Shown one piece after another: positions 12,820 to 27,186 of a DNA stretch of 64,000 nt. The stretch is from positions 248,001-312,000 of the forward strand of contig JACAAK010000011.1 in NCBI GenBank assembly GCA_025093985.1. The letters are read 5' to 3'. Each line of letters starts with the position of its first letter. Positions within the stretch are counted from its first letter, which is position 1. The stretch comes from Calvatia gigantea (taxonomy: Eukaryota; Basidiomycota; Agaricomycetes; Agaricales; Lycoperdaceae). The notes under the pieces were generated by a model, which was not told the origin of the DNA, made no database searches, and worked only from the letters and a program-made list of their open reading frames with translations. A program made the position numbers and the translations under genes.

Positions 12820-14495
12820 TCACGATCCAAACCCACCCTCACCTTCAACCCACACCCCTCCCTCTCCTCCACCTCCCACTCCACCACCCAACAAAAGATC
12901 CTCCGCAGCACTAGCAGCAGCAGCAGCAGCTCCACCACCCCAATCATCACGCGATTTAACAGCCTTCACGAGATACTCCCTACTCTTCCCCACATCGAGA
13001 TCGAGTTTTGTGAGAAGTGAAGGATTGTGTTTGTACTTGTCGTAAAACCGCGTCGACTTGGGATTTGGTGAATGTGGAGGGTGGATCGGAGAATGTGACT
13101 GTTCCATCTGAGGCGATTCGGGCTGATATTTCGTTGGATTCGATCTGCGCAGCGGATGAGAATAAGTTGAGTGAGTGTATGCGGGGTGGGGGATGTATGT
13201 AGTAGGGGCTCACCATATTCAGAAGCATTTCGCGAACTTGGTCAAGCGATTCAATCTTGACAGCACGCGCAATATCCGCCAAATTAAGCGTAACATACGT
13301 CCCAATCAATTTCTTAAGCGACCACCTCGGCGCCCTCTCAATCGCCTGATAAACCAACCCAAGATTCCTCTCATTCCCAAACACCTGTTTCTCCTTCCTC
13401 ACAATCTCTTTCAACGTCTCCACGTCATGCGGATACGCAGTTCACAAAAATCTGATATACAGAATTCTTGAACAACCTCGTCAAATTCGGTAACGCATAC
13501 TTCGGTAACGGCTCCACTTGGCCTTTAGAGATTAATTGGACGAGCCGCATTTTTTTGAGAGCTTCGAATTGGATAGCGCTAGGAACGAGCCCTGGTGAAG
13601 TGACGCATGTTTCGAAAAAGTCTTCGGCGGAAGACCACATTTTGAGTGCTGCGAGGGCGATACCGCCAGAGTAGTGGTAGATGAGGTTGTCTGTGTAGTG
13701 CATGTCGGTGGTGTCGATGTTGGTGACGGGTTGTGTGAGGATGGGGAGGGCATCGGTGAATCTGCGAGTGGATACGCACAACTAGTAGATTAGTGTGAGT
13801 GTGGGTGTATGCGTGTATTAGTTAGTATGGGATGTTGTGTCGTGTGAGAAGGAAATGGACGCACGAGGACGAATTGGGGATGGAGGGATTGTGAGGTAGG
13901 ATGGATCGGGGACGTAACGCTGGATGAGTGCGCGGAGGGGTATGATTGCGGCGATTTGCTATAAGGATAGGAGTAGTGAGATTTTAGAATTTTAATTCGG
14001 CGATGAGAAGATTTCACGAACGTTGTTGTAATGATGTGCCAGACGAGGGAGGGCTTTGCCCAGCATGATCACTAAGAGCACTCTTTCAGGAAAAGAAGTA
14101 GTCAATTCGTTGTTACACGTACCTCTCTCCGGTGCATAACGCACTTGGTTCTGGTCGAAATTGTGGCAGAAACTATCGACGACTTGCCAAGGCGGTGGCG
14201 TAGCTCCGTGCACTGACACACGTGCTGACCTGAAAAAAATAAACATCCCGCCAAGTAAAATTTTTCACCAAAAATCCAACACGCACAGAATATACAAGAC
14301 ACCAAGAGAGTTGTTGCGGATGTTGAGGATGCTCAGCGGATCTTGACCAGAGGCGAACGTGCTGGCGAGTATGACTTCGCGTGTTTCATTTGGGACGTTT
14401 CTGAGGAAATCATTGAGCTGGCGTGGATTGTGGGTGGATGTGATGTGCGTGATGAGCGTTTCGAGGTCCAGATGGTCCATGCTGTTCTCCACCAC
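12820..14495 (-). CDS. CSN3: COP9 signalosome subunit 3 (PCI domain protein)
   Basis: Subunit of the COP9 signalosome, which removes Nedd8 from cullin-RING ligases in the nucleus and cytoplasm. The N-terminus begins MVENSMDHLDLE; later exons read ATPPPWQVVDSFCHNF, ALPRLAHHYNN, then the TPR-like core with YHYSGGIALAALK, ALKKMRLVQLISKGQ and LPKYALPNLTRLFK. The PCI/winged-helix part has WSLKKLIGTYVTLNLADIAR and IESNEISARI plus DGTVTF. The C-terminus is rich in Gly/Ala (AAAAAASAAEDLLLGGG), coded by a CAG-like run at 12905-12935. Family assignment rests on similarity of these blocks to CSN3 from memory. Single extra bases near 13889, 13439 and 13004 break the frame, and removing each restores a continuous CSN3-like reading. 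It stands head-to-head with the isomerase gene. Confidence 0.8.
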
Positions 14496-15154
14496 ACGTT
14501 TGAGTGAGGTGGTGGTTCACAGCCGTCCACAGTTATCGATAATCACGTGATGTTAATGACCTGACCCGCCCAGGGACAAGCCTATTGATCTGATCTATCC
14601 AAACTTGTAAGTAATCAGAATTTCTAGCATTAGCAGCTATAAATTTGATTTGATTCACCTCGGTTACTCTACAGAGTCCGGACTATGCTAGAAGATACAG
14701 CACAATCCATATAGCCTGTTGATACACGGTGTTCCAAACCGCTGCACCGTGGTCTCGAATTCAACGACATGCTGTTCGACTACCTTGTGGCCCACGGATT
14801 ACACCTACGGCCACGTGAAATTCCAGGATATATTGACGTAGATTATCATTAATCAAAACTGTTACCTCTGTTGCAAGTCATAAATGTAGCGCATATAACA
14901 CATCCCCATACCTTCCATGCCAGTGCAACCAGAAAACCGCGGTAACTCAGCATGCTCGTAAAAATACATGTACCCTGTAGTTGACACGAGGGGGTTCCTG
15001 CGGCCTTCTCCTTACTTTAGACCGGTTGGGGGCTGATAAATTAGACCTTTGATAACATATCACGTTTTCCCACGATCACTGACGATGGCATATATGCTCG
15101 CCTCAAACACCGAAATCAACTCATCTCCCCTGCCAAACCAACCCGTTGCAAATT
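14496..15154. promoter_or_regulatory. Divergent intergenic region, CSN3 / glucose-6-phosphate isomerase
   Basis: About 660 bp between two start codons facing away from each other, so it should hold both promoters. No specific operator was identified. No open frame in it has recognisable content. Confidence 0.4.
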
Positions 15155-17203
<2,049 letters not shown>

Positions 17204-17418
17204 AAAACCCAACACGCAAACCAAGATAATCGTTTATAAAAATTCCCTATAGAGATGTATGTAGCGAAAGCCCGCTGTTCTATATATACCGCCTGTAGTT
17301 CGAAACAAAATCATAGGAAGGTTAAGTAACAACGCCAGCGGTGTCCGTCTAAGATAAGTACGCACATCGTACAGCAGGTGAACCAGCCTCCTTCCAGAAA
17401 TTGAACGAGAATACACAC

Positions 17419-19551
17419 CTAATAAACCCCTAACGCTTCATCTCTAATCAACCGCTCTGCACTCTCCGAGCGTGGCTTGATGACGCATCTAAACGGTTTC
17501 GGGGCCCTATTCGCACCATTCAGAAATCTTCCAACCTGATAGCTAAGTTGTAACAAGGACGACTTACGGGAACAAAGTGTCCGTAAATTCAACCTCCTGG
17601 GCTTCATCACTCTCAAGGCGCATAGTGTGTAGTATGCACGATGCGATGATGAAGAGAGTCGACAATGCCATATGCGATCCTGGACACGCTCTAAGGCCCG
17701 GATAAATGTCAGCGTCGGAGTGAGAGAATGTGTGCTAGGGGTTCAAGAGGAAAGACGTACCGACGACCGAAGCCGAATACGACATTTACTGGATCGAGAA
17801 CATCAGGATTGGGTGTTCCGGATGGTGTGAGGAATCGGTCTGGGTCAAAGTGTGCCGGGTTAGGGTACTCTTCCGGATTTCGTAGGACCGCCCTGTTGGT
17901 TTTGTTTAATGCGGGTTCGTTGTTCGAAGATGGGGTGATGACAACACGAACCAAACATTAGGTAGCACGATGGAATCTTTGGGGATAAAGTACCCATCAC
18001 ATAGGTCGTCCTCGGTCGTACTATGCGGGATGGCTATACCATTTCACACTCGTGAGACGACAAGGTATAAGAAAAGTATGTAACACGAACCGACAGGTGC
18101 AGGAGGGTGCCATCTAGCAACAGTAAGTCTCGGGAAGGTGGCGGCAAACAATCAACAGCACTTACCGTAACACCTCTTTAATCAATGCATTCATGTACTG
18201 GCAAATTGGGAGCATCGAGAAAATCTGGCAAGCGATCAGAGCCTACCACTCTGTCGAGCTCTTCTTGGGCTTTGGCTTGGGCAGAGGGATATTGCACCAT
18301 TGCAAGCATAAAAGTAAGAAGGACAGCCGTAGTTGTGTCCGTTCCACCTGTTGACACTTTTGTGAACCCATGGCGAGGATGAGATAGAGAAGGGGGCGCA
18401 CCGCCAAAGAATATTGCTGCAGTATCCTTGACCTCTTCCTCTCTAGCCATCCGTTCTTTTGCCGTGCAAGCACCGATGCTTTCAAGACACGTCACAACGT
18501 AACTGTGGGCCGCCATTCCCTTTTCCTATATCCCCATATCAGCGCAAAGGCGGCACAATAATGGAGGACGAAACGTACTATATCCCGTTTCGTTGCTTGG
18601 AATGGCACTTCCCTGTAGTCCATTGCAACCTTATACCACTCCTTCGCGTCTCTCTTGAATCGTGCTCCGGGGAACCAGTCGGGAACGTACTTGAGCCATG
18701 GGATGGCATCAACGAGGTATTTCCCGGGAGCGGATGCGTGGTTAACCAAAGAGATCGCATATTCCGATACTTTGATATATGGATCATTAGAAGACTTGAC
18801 ATCGATTCCATACGCCATCGTTATTGCAATACCGCCCGCATAAGCTAGTGTCATAATAGGATGCCATCGAGAAAGGTTTGGGGCCAATCAAAAGGTAAAT
18901 TAACGTTTGGAGATCACAAGATGACGTACTGCCTCAGAGCCTGGACGAAGTTTTGCTCATGGTCAATGAGTTTTGGAAGCAGGCGCCGGACATGGGTGCG
19001 CTGTTGAGGTTGAAAATCTTGTGCTCGGGACGCTGGGAAGAAGCGCTGGAAGAGCCGACGACGCCGTTTCCAGCTATCGTTATAAGGCATAGTAGAGAAG
19101 AGAAAGCCCCATCCCATCAGCTCGGAAAGCATGGTAAACTGTGGTCTAGAAGAAGTGCTCAGGGAGCGGATTGGGGGTTAACAGAGAGGGTCTGCTTACC
19201 TGCTCGAGTATATAGCGGATCTCTTGTCAAGGAGTTCATTTATAACGCGCATTGAGTTGAGGACGACGATGTTGGTTCCACAAACGTTTATGTTAAGGAT
19301 TTCGCTGGCTGCACCCAAGGGTGTAAGGGCCACGGCAGGTGAGCGGTAGACGGGGAACATGGTCACGCACTGTATCTCTTCGCCCACTCGGTATAAGTGT
19401 AGTGGCCGTTCGTCGTTGGCATGTCGAATAAGTTTCCAATGAGAGGGTATCCTGGAGGTCCAGGCGCCAGGGGCGGTCGATCCCTTTTAGAGAGGTAGTG
19501 GTACGCGGCTAGGGCGAGCCCAACTGCCCAAATGTCGAGGAGTAGAAACAT
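17419..19551 (-). CDS. Cytochrome P450 monooxygenase, divergent from the tandem array
   Basis: Begins MFLLLDIWAVGLALAAY, a short membrane anchor, then LAPGPPGYPLIGNL. C-helix region SWKRRRRLFQRFFP, middle exon with YVPDWFPGARFKR, I-helix FFGG|TDTTTAVLL across an intron, PNLP(Y)MNALIKEVLR with the K-helix ExxR, FDPDRFLTP, and FGFGRR|ACPGSHMALSTLF with the heme Cys after an intron. The last exon ends KPRSESAERLIRDEALGVY, with the stop at 17419-17421. An extra base at about 18198 breaks the K-helix exon; otherwise all hallmarks are present, so the gene is probably functional. It is on the strand opposite to the tandem copies and clearly more distant from them than they are from each other. Substrate unknown. 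Confidence 0.85.
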
Positions 19552-20225
19552 CTTGGCAAGGAAGAAGAATGAGCCCGAAACACCCTCGGGAGACCTCAGG
19601 AAATTATATCATTGCGGATGTGATCACTCCTCATTTTGGCGTAATTTAGCCCTTAGCCTTTTGATGGGAGGGTTAGTGTTTTCTGAGAAGTTCTGGGCCA
19701 GGCGGGACTAGGGGGGGACATAAAATAGGTCCAACTACGTGACCTTAGCTCTTCGCTGCTTGGAGCTTGAGCGATAGCTGAGAATTTTGTCTCCGAACCA
19801 AAGAGAAGTCATTGATGGAGGTTTTTGATAGGCTCGTCTGAACCAGGATCTACAACGTGGTGTAACGCCACACCGAACAGATGCACTCGTAATGGGTAGA
19901 AGTGGTGAAGTTGATGGTTCTCCTGAGAGTTTGGGACGCAGAACATTGTTAAAATCAGGGTATGCCGTCATGAGAAAAACCTTCGCAGGAAGATACCGAC
20001 GCGCGTGGGACACTGATTTCCTTTGCTTTTTGATGGTTACTATTTTCTATTTGCATAAACTCAGCCTCTGCTTATTCCCTTTGGATGCTTGGTGGCACTT
20101 GGTAAATGCTATAGCATGTGTGTGTACGAATACGGCTCATTTGATATTTCTGATGGCACCCTCCTATTCCTATTTTCTATCCGACTCGGACTGCCCACCC
20201 GGGTTTACCTCCACCCTGGGGCCTC
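19552..20225. other. Intergenic, no gene recognised
   Basis: About 670 bp between the divergent P450 start and the 3' end of the hydrolase gene. Short open frames show no recognisable motif. Confidence 0.45.
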
Positions 20226-21075
20226 CTACTCGGCTTGTCCAACTTGTCCAGGTTGGATTTCACCCGATCTGGTAGCTGCGAGGTGACCACGAGCAACGAA
20301 TCCATATACAGGGAAGTACCTGAGAGTCAAGTCCATGTTAAGAATTTTTGTCAGAAACATGATTGCAGCGGGCACTGACTTATCGAAGAACGGCATCAGC
20401 TCGGCGGATCCAGGGGTGTTCCTCCAGTCCCCCATTAAATCAGCGGCGATAGCAAACATGGAGCATACATGGAACACCCTGCGGCTCGCATACGCTCATT
20501 TGCATCGTCTGCGACCCGCCTGGTCGTAGTACCCGAAGCCTCGGCGTTGGCAAACACGGTATAGCCAGCTTGCCTCAAAGATAAAGCCAAGAATGCCGTG
20601 CAGACCTATCCGGACCCTTGATCAAACTGATTCTAACAAAACCGGTACCACAGCTAAAACTTACGTCGGTAACAATACCACCAATGATAACTTGTTTCTT
20701 CCCAGTGGCCTCGACTGCTTTTCTGAAGTCAGGGTTATCCCAAGCGTTAACCTCGCCATTGCGCCTGATGAAGGGGGCATGGGGGTGCAGGTTAACGAGT
20801 TCCTGTGCCATAGGACCATTTGGGCCTTGATTCAATGCTATGATCAGCCCTTGCCAAGTTTTCGACAGGGATCTCTTACCATTCTCAGCGCTTGTGGTCA
20901 GGATCGTAGGAAGATTGAATGCCTTGCCGATCGCAGCGTGCGCGATGATGTTATTTTTGAATTCCTCTGGACTATAGTCGCGCACGAGATGGAATAGCCC
21001 AACCTGGTGGTCCACGACCAGCAAGACGGCGTTGTTTTTATCGAGTCTTTCGAACGGAGGAGTTGTGGCGTTCAT
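20226..21075 (-). CDS. Isochorismatase-family hydrolase (YcaC-like)
   Basis: Cysteine hydrolase fold protein related to bacterial YcaC. Exon 1 carries NAVLLVVDHQVGLF with the catalytic Asp, then PTILTTSAENG, INAWDN-like VNAWDNPDFRKAV, and KQVIIGGIVTDV. After an intron the catalytic Cys follows in CTAFLALSLRQAGY, then ASGTTTRRVADDA, AAG, SMFAIAADLMGDWR and, after another intron, FFDKYFPVYGFVARGH. The stop is at 20226. The triad pattern (Asp, Lys, Cys) is compatible with activity, though the Lys is not certain by eye. Two extra bases between 20465 and 20478 disturb the frame at AAGVHV. Physiological substrate unknown; many fungal members sit near oxidative enzymes, as here beside a P450. Confidence 0.85.
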
Positions 21076-22434
21076 ATTGAGTAAGTAGTTCGTGTGAAGC
21101 TTGAGGGTGAAACAGCTGTGGATTGCTGTGGAACACTACCACATTCGCGCAGACCTTAAATACATTTCTGAACACAGACCCACTCCATCCGACAACGATT
21201 CTCAAACGGTGAGGGGCGGATGTCCTGTGATGAGCTGGGAATGTTCCAAAGCCCCTCCACGCGGGGAGGAAGTCATAAAGAAACCATATCTGAAGTCCGG
21301 CGCACGGTTCTCGGTAATTACACCACTCCTTCTGTACATTCAGAGAAGCTCTTTTCCTCAGCAAATCACGGTACTGGCCTTTAAGATCGGGATGACCTCT
21401 TTTTGGGCTTTTTCTTGTGCCATATGCGATATAGTGATAGGTAAGAGTGACAGGATTGCCCTCAAGTCTGACTGATTGATCCGGAGTGAAGAACTCATTT
21501 GAGCAACATCTGAGGAATCGGATGTGTAAGAATAGGTGGGGGCGGGTTCTTGCTGCAATTCTGCAAGTATCCGGGGCACACGCGGGAATGCTGGGTCGGC
21601 TTCACACAAAAAGGGGTGTTGGCGAGCAAATGGTTGCAATGTCTTGCAGGAACTTCTCCTATCTCTTGGGAAGCGCGGCCCTGAGCTCGCGGGAAGGCAA
21701 ATGGGGTGTGAGAACCTAGTCGCTGTTGTTGGCACTGTTTGATGCCATGACAGACTCGGGGAGGGCCGTGAAAATTATAGTTTCCACCTTCCTACATGCT
21801 GAGCGCACTCAGCCGTAATAATATATTCTGCAGGGAGCTTGAAGACATTTGCAAAGTTTGGGAGGCCCGGTTACAACGGCCGTGAGACCCTCCTCGTTGA
21901 TAACTCGGACTGAGATGTCGGAATCGAAGGCTTATTTCACCTCTCACGGATTTTCGAGAAGTGTTATTCAAATCTCATGAAGTATATTGAGTCCGTTGGG
22001 TCACAGACGGTATGTTGCGGGATTCTTTTTTAAGTCCGTTTCGGTCTGGATGCTCCAAAATCCATAACTGTGGATCCCGGTCGCAGTAGGAATCCTGCGA
22101 TGAATGCGCAACCTTAACAAAGGGCACATCTTATACCCATAACTAATCTTTCACTTAACATATTACATTCCCTGTAGACGAAGAGATCTTCTCCCTCACA
22201 CTGTTCTGCGTTGGGCCGTGGTGATGACACCGCCCAGCCAAACAACAACTAAGCAACCTGGGTCGCCATCATGTGATATTCACGTGCCCTCTCAACCTCG
22301 TGCATCGTGTTCACAGTAGGAGCACGAATTAGACGCCAACCATTTCCACCAGCTGCGTCGACTAAACGCAACACGGTGAGTTTTTTTATTTGTTTTAGCA
22401 AGGCTAGGACTTCACGAAAACACCCCCAGCAACC
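21076..22434. other. Intergenic region
   Basis: About 1.36 kb between divergent genes. A 125-codon open frame on the minus strand (21358-21735) has no recognisable domain and overlaps equally open frames on the plus strand, so it is not called. The 3' part (22300-22434) is the presumed promoter and leader of the F-box-like gene. Confidence 0.45.
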
Positions 22435-24924
22435 ATGGACTTACCCGCTGAAATTTGGGCCCAAATTTTTAACCTCGCTGCCGACGACGATTTAATCTTC
22501 CAGTATGGACTCCAGACCTCTTTCTCAGTCCATGCCTGGTGGAAAGCGTTTCATGGTGACTGGTTACTCCGTTCACCGAGAGAAGCACTCAACTATATCC
22601 AAAAACGCAGTTATTTCACCAAAAAGGTCAGAGCCTTGTGTCTCGTGTTTTGGAAGTGATACTGACTCTTCACAATAATCTTGGGTAGTCCATTGTATCT
22701 ACCTGCCGTAAATGGAGGGGCGTTGGCTCCGAGAGTTTATTCCGCTACCTCTTTTTTGACCATCCGTCAAAACTACTCGCGCTGTGCCGTGTTTTACAAT
22801 CCCAGTCCGCCGTCTCAACCACAATATCATCATCTCTGGGCTGGTGGACCCGGCGTATCCATCTCGCAAATCGTGACTATCGAGGAAGTGTTACCATGCT
22901 CGACCTAGAGAGAGCACTTGTGCTCGTGATGAAACATTGTCCCAACCTAGAAATCTTCGTCGTCGACTGGCCCATGGGAAGTACGTTCGGCCCCGTGGCT
23001 GATGCGCTCGCTTACCATGCGGCCCGATCCTTACGAACCGTGCATTGGCAACTTCCCTCCGACGCTGATGCATTGGCCAAAGTAATTTGGGCTTTAGATT
23101 CGTTGCCATACATTGTCGCAGCCCACATCCACTTCACTTCCGCGTCGGATCCCTCGGAGGACGACGATGCTCAGTCTGATTTTGGCTCCCTCAAACTTGG
23201 CTCGGCGTCAAATATCCGCCTCAACCTCCGTTACCTTCAACAACTCTCCCTCAAAGGTTTCTTTCAAGAATTTCTTGAGCAAGCAATAGGCTGGTCGATG
23301 CGTGCTCTTCAAAGTCTCGCCATTGATTATGGCAACAGGCGTGACGAACTTGTTCCAGTCATCCCGTTCCTTCAACAACACGGCCCCACGCTTCGTTTCC
23401 TCGACGTCAATTGCATACCATTGCTCGACGTTTCTAAAATTCTCGAAGCCTGTCCGAATCTTCGAACATTTGCCTTCAACCCTGATTGGCGAATCATGCC
23501 TAATGACGGGATAGCATCAGGAACTTGTCCGCGTACCTCACTTCAAGATCACAACAATTGGTTTACATGGACTTTATTACGCCTTTGGTGTGGGCCACGG
23601 AGCAGCGCACGCACAAGGCGCGCCCATTACCGCTCAAATTATCAGGAAGTCAAATGATATGAACGTCGCCGCCTTAAACAAACTCAACTTTCCCAAATTG
23701 GAATGTGTCCGGATCTTGAGCTCAGTTGTATTGAAAGATCTAGAGATGGAGAATGGGCCCTCCGGAGATGGAGTAACGCGATATGATAACTGGTGGAATT
23801 CCTTGAGCAGTGCCGGGATCCGCTTGGAGGATTGTACAGGGGCACCGTTGGGGACTCTTCCCCCGACCGATGACGATCTTCGTGATGACGACGATAGCGA
23901 GGAAGGTGAGGATGAAGAAATCGACAGCGAGGAAGGAGAGGATTCAGATTCAGATGTAGACTCAGACACAGACGATGCTGTCTATCAGTCTGCTGAGGAG
24001 ACGTTCACACGCGATGAGGAGGATGAAGTCGAGAACGAACTAGACCCAGGAAAAAAACACGCAAACGAGTTGCGCCGACTCCTAGAAGAGTGTCGTCTTA
24101 TGGAAGAGACAAGGGAGGAGCTACCCTATGCATCGATGACGACCACGATCCCGGGCAGACCCGCATATTCAGGTGAAGTTGACTATGGGATCATCTACCG
24201 GGACCTCACCGGTAATGGTAATATCGCTTCCGCTAGTAATTTTCCCAGTTATCCAGCTGTCACTGCACGTAACACCACGGCATCAGATACGACACTCACT
24301 TTTGGTTCTCGCGAACCTGGAAGACGGCCCCGCGTCAGTTTTGGCATCAGCGACGTACCACCCCATTTGGATGAACCAATACCGCCGTCGCGATCTGGAA
24401 CGAATTTCACGTCGTTCCTCCACTCGGTACACACAAGCATCGACGGCCTTCCTCGCAATATACATCTCAATCGCGCCGAACCTCCTCCCAATACGACTAC
24501 CCCCCTTCGGAATCCGACCTCAGTACACTTCTCGGAGTGCCGGAGGACTCGCCTGCAATTTCGAGCAGTGCTACGCTTGTTGCTGATGACTAACAGCGAC
24601 GACGATTATGAATACGAATATGATGAAGATGAATACGAAGATGATGATGAGGAATATGAGGAAGAAGAAGAGGAAGATGTGCACCCTGTAGAAACACTGC
24701 GTAAGTTACTGGAAGAGTGCCGGGCCATGAGGGAAGAGGCATCAGAGTCTATGTTCAATCCAATGATGTTTGGCGGTGGTCCCATGGGGATGGCAATGGG
24801 TATGGGAATGGGCATGTCCAACCCAATGGGGACAGGGGGTTATGGTGGTCCCATCCCCCACCCTACTCCACGTACTAGCTATTATGCCAGTTCAAATACC
24901 TCACACTCCCAACCACGCTCGTAG
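22435..24924 (+). CDS. F-box/LRR-like protein with acidic and Met/Gly-rich tail
   Basis: Starts MDLPAEIWAQIFNLAAD, a typical N-terminal F-box. An intron (about 22627-22687) leads to SIVSTCRKWRGVGSESLFRY and then leucine-rich helical repeats (CPNLEIFVVDWP, SLRTVHWQLP, LRYLQQLSLKG, TLRFLDVNCIPLLDVSK, CPNLRTFAFN). The reading shifts frame near 23520, then continues FPKLECVRILSS and LEDCTGAPLG. From 23870 the protein turns acidic (long Asp/Glu runs), followed by a low-complexity section and a second acidic block at 24595-24680. It ends with a Met/Gly-rich stretch (MGMAMGMGMGMSNPMG) and a stop at 24924. A motif of form LRxLLEECRxM occurs twice (24070 and 24700). Likely an SCF substrate adaptor by family. 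The tail is unusual and its role unknown. Confidence 0.7.
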
Positions 24925-25044
24925 TGGTATTCGAAAATAGAGTCCCTTTTCCTTGTCTTAACACATGTCGTTGGATTTTCGCTCTTCCGAAACCATGAAT
25001 TGATCCGGATCGATAACTCGATCAATAATTGCACGGCCACCAGG

Positions 25045-25530
25045 ATGGCCTCGGCTTATCTGACGGACCCGAGTACTCCGCCGGTTCCAGAATTCAAGAC
25101 ATCTTCCTCCCTCCTAGGTATTGCAGTTTGTCCATGAATCGGTACGTTGTCCCTACCATCTTGCTGTCTAATGTTAGTGACGGATCATGGTGACACAGGG
25201 GTCCAATCATTCTCGTGAGCAACCAAGTTTATTAAACACTAAGAATCACCTGTTGACGAAAACCACGACAGACGATAGATGAGGCGGAGGTAATTTCCGA
25301 TTGTTTAGGGACTAAGCCTTCAGCTGAGCTCACTGCGACTTTCGACCTCACAGTATCTCATCGATCAGCTTGTACGTGGCAATACACATCGAGGTTGCCC
25401 GGTCATCTGATAATCTTCCTCAGCCTCCACCATCCTCAGACGACGACGAAATGGTCAAGAAACTGAGGAAGCGTCTCCAAGACCTACTCACCCAGCTTCG
25501 CTACGGAGCGGAAGGAGCTCCCATCTCATA
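25045..25530 (+). CDS. Small hypothetical gene with acidic/coiled C-terminus
   Basis: Two coding-like pieces with a likely intron between. The first starts at ATG 25045 with MASAYLTDPSTPPVPEF and runs to about 25118, followed by GT. The second reads PQPPPSSDDDEMVKKLRKR, then LQDLLTQLRYGAEGAPIS, and stops at about 25530. The KKLRKRLQDLL stretch recalls the LRRLLEECR and LRKLLEECR motifs in the tail of the gene just upstream, so this may be a duplicated and shortened tail or an alternative 3' end of that gene. No known domain. Confidence 0.35.
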
Positions 25531-25696
25531 AATTACGTCCTTATATTGTTCTGCACCCAGCAACGATACCATAATCAAAATATATCGTTTTTCGAATTGT
25601 ATTTGTGGTGCGTTGGTGGGGGATATATTGGCTTAAAGACGTTGCACATCGGAATATCAGCTCCTTTCGGGATGCCAATGACCTTACCTAGCATCT

Positions 25697-26898
25697 TTAC
25701 TCGAAGAAGCGACCGCCGTTTATGCTAACCTGGAGACCAATGATATGAGCACGAACCAAAGGCTAACGGGAATGTCCTTACACTTTGGCCTGTCGCCGGT
25801 GAGTTGAAGCCATCAGCTTAAGCCCCCGACTGACGGAGACTTCAGAGACGTACCGGTGATATATCCTGCCTCTTTTGACACCAAGTATGACACTAGAGCA
25901 GCTATCTCTTCTGGTGTTCCCACACCCTGGTTGTCGTCCTCAGCGAGAGGTGACCTCAAAACTTTCAAATCTTCCACAAATTTCGCCACTTTTATTATTT
26001 CAGAGGGCGAATTTCGTATAATCAAATGGATAAAACGCACGCAGAGGTGTATCAACAAGCCCTAAACGCAAATTAGATGAAGTGTCTTGTTCAGCCATTA
26101 AGAAGCGAAGGCATACCAGGGGCATAGGCGTTTACAGTGATACCATACGGTTTCAAGGCCAGTGCTTGTGGCAGTCGTCAAATTTCGCGATAACTTTGAA
26201 ATCGCTACCACCTACCGGCCGTTTGTGTCAACGCTCTGACAGTAAATTTGGTAGCACAATAGATACCGAGTGGTTCATAGCCTGCGTTCTTTATTTATGT
26301 GGAAATCACCCGGCAAGCACATGGGAACCTCACCTTGCTTTCCCGCTTGGGAACTGGCACCAATTATTCTCCCTCCCCTTCCTTGCTCAATCATTTTCTT
26401 GGCGGCGTATTTATAACACAAGAATAAGCCTTTCCCGTTGACATCAAAACTCTGATCCCAGTCCTCTAAGGACGCTGTGATATACGAGTTAGGAACACAC
26501 AACGGCCCCTAACACAACCCTTACTCTCCAAAAAAGGCTTTGGGACACAGATGCCCGCATTTGCCACCATCTATGAAGATACATTATATGAATAAATTCT
26601 GCAACGCACGAATTTTAGGACGGTCCGGCTTATCCAACTTACTATATCTAACCCACCGAGCGTCCCTACAGCTTTATCAACCATGCCTTTCACTTCAGCT
26701 TCCTTACGGACATCGGCGATACATTCAATAACCTCTCTTCCCATCTTTTTGATCTCTCCTTTGACGGTTTCCAGCCCTTCCTGTTGACGGATGTCATTTA
26801 AGGCGATGTTATAACCGTCTTTAGCAAGCCGTAAGGCAACTGCTCGGCCGAATTCCTTTCCCAGCTCCGGTTATGAGTGCTACGGCACCTAGAGTCAT
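25697..26898 (-). CDS. Short-chain dehydrogenase/reductase, copy 1
   Basis: NAD(P)-dependent oxidoreductase of the SDR superfamily, in form close to acetoin/diacetyl reductases. Start at 26898 gives MTLGAVALITGAGKGI, the dinucleotide-binding TGxxxGxG. Later NALNDI-like NIALNDIRQ, VANAG, FDVNGKGLFLCYKYA, RIIGASSQAGKQG with the catalytic Ser, YCATKFTVRALTQ with catalytic Tyr-x-x-x-Lys, PEEIAALVSYLVSKEAGYITG and the closing SINGGRFFE, stop at 25697. Numerous short introns. An extra T in the TGAGKGIG motif (about 26852) breaks the frame. Neighbour copy 2 lies head-to-tail upstream on the same strand; copies 3 and 4 lie 10 kb away inverted. Confidence 0.8.
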
Positions 26899-27186
26899 TT
26901 TATAATGCGGTTTGATTGTCGAATATGCACCAACTGGACGTGGGGGGATCGTAAGAAAGAACGTGGGATGGGGTTATGAAAGGAGTATTATTATACGGGT
27001 TCTTCAAGCTCACGGGACCTAACTAACTCTCGGTTCCGGTGGGAACCAGTGGGAGTTTTTCAATTCTGCGAGCAATTGCGGTTCTTACTAAAGTTCAGAA
27101 GCACAAAAGACGCAAAGCGATTATCTTTCCCCATATCGTACAATACAAACTTGACTGCTGCATTTACGGGATCGTAATGATCCGCG

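Noticed and set aside
21358..21735. 125-codon minus-strand open frame
   Set aside because: No motif, overlaps equally open plus-strand frames, no exon context.
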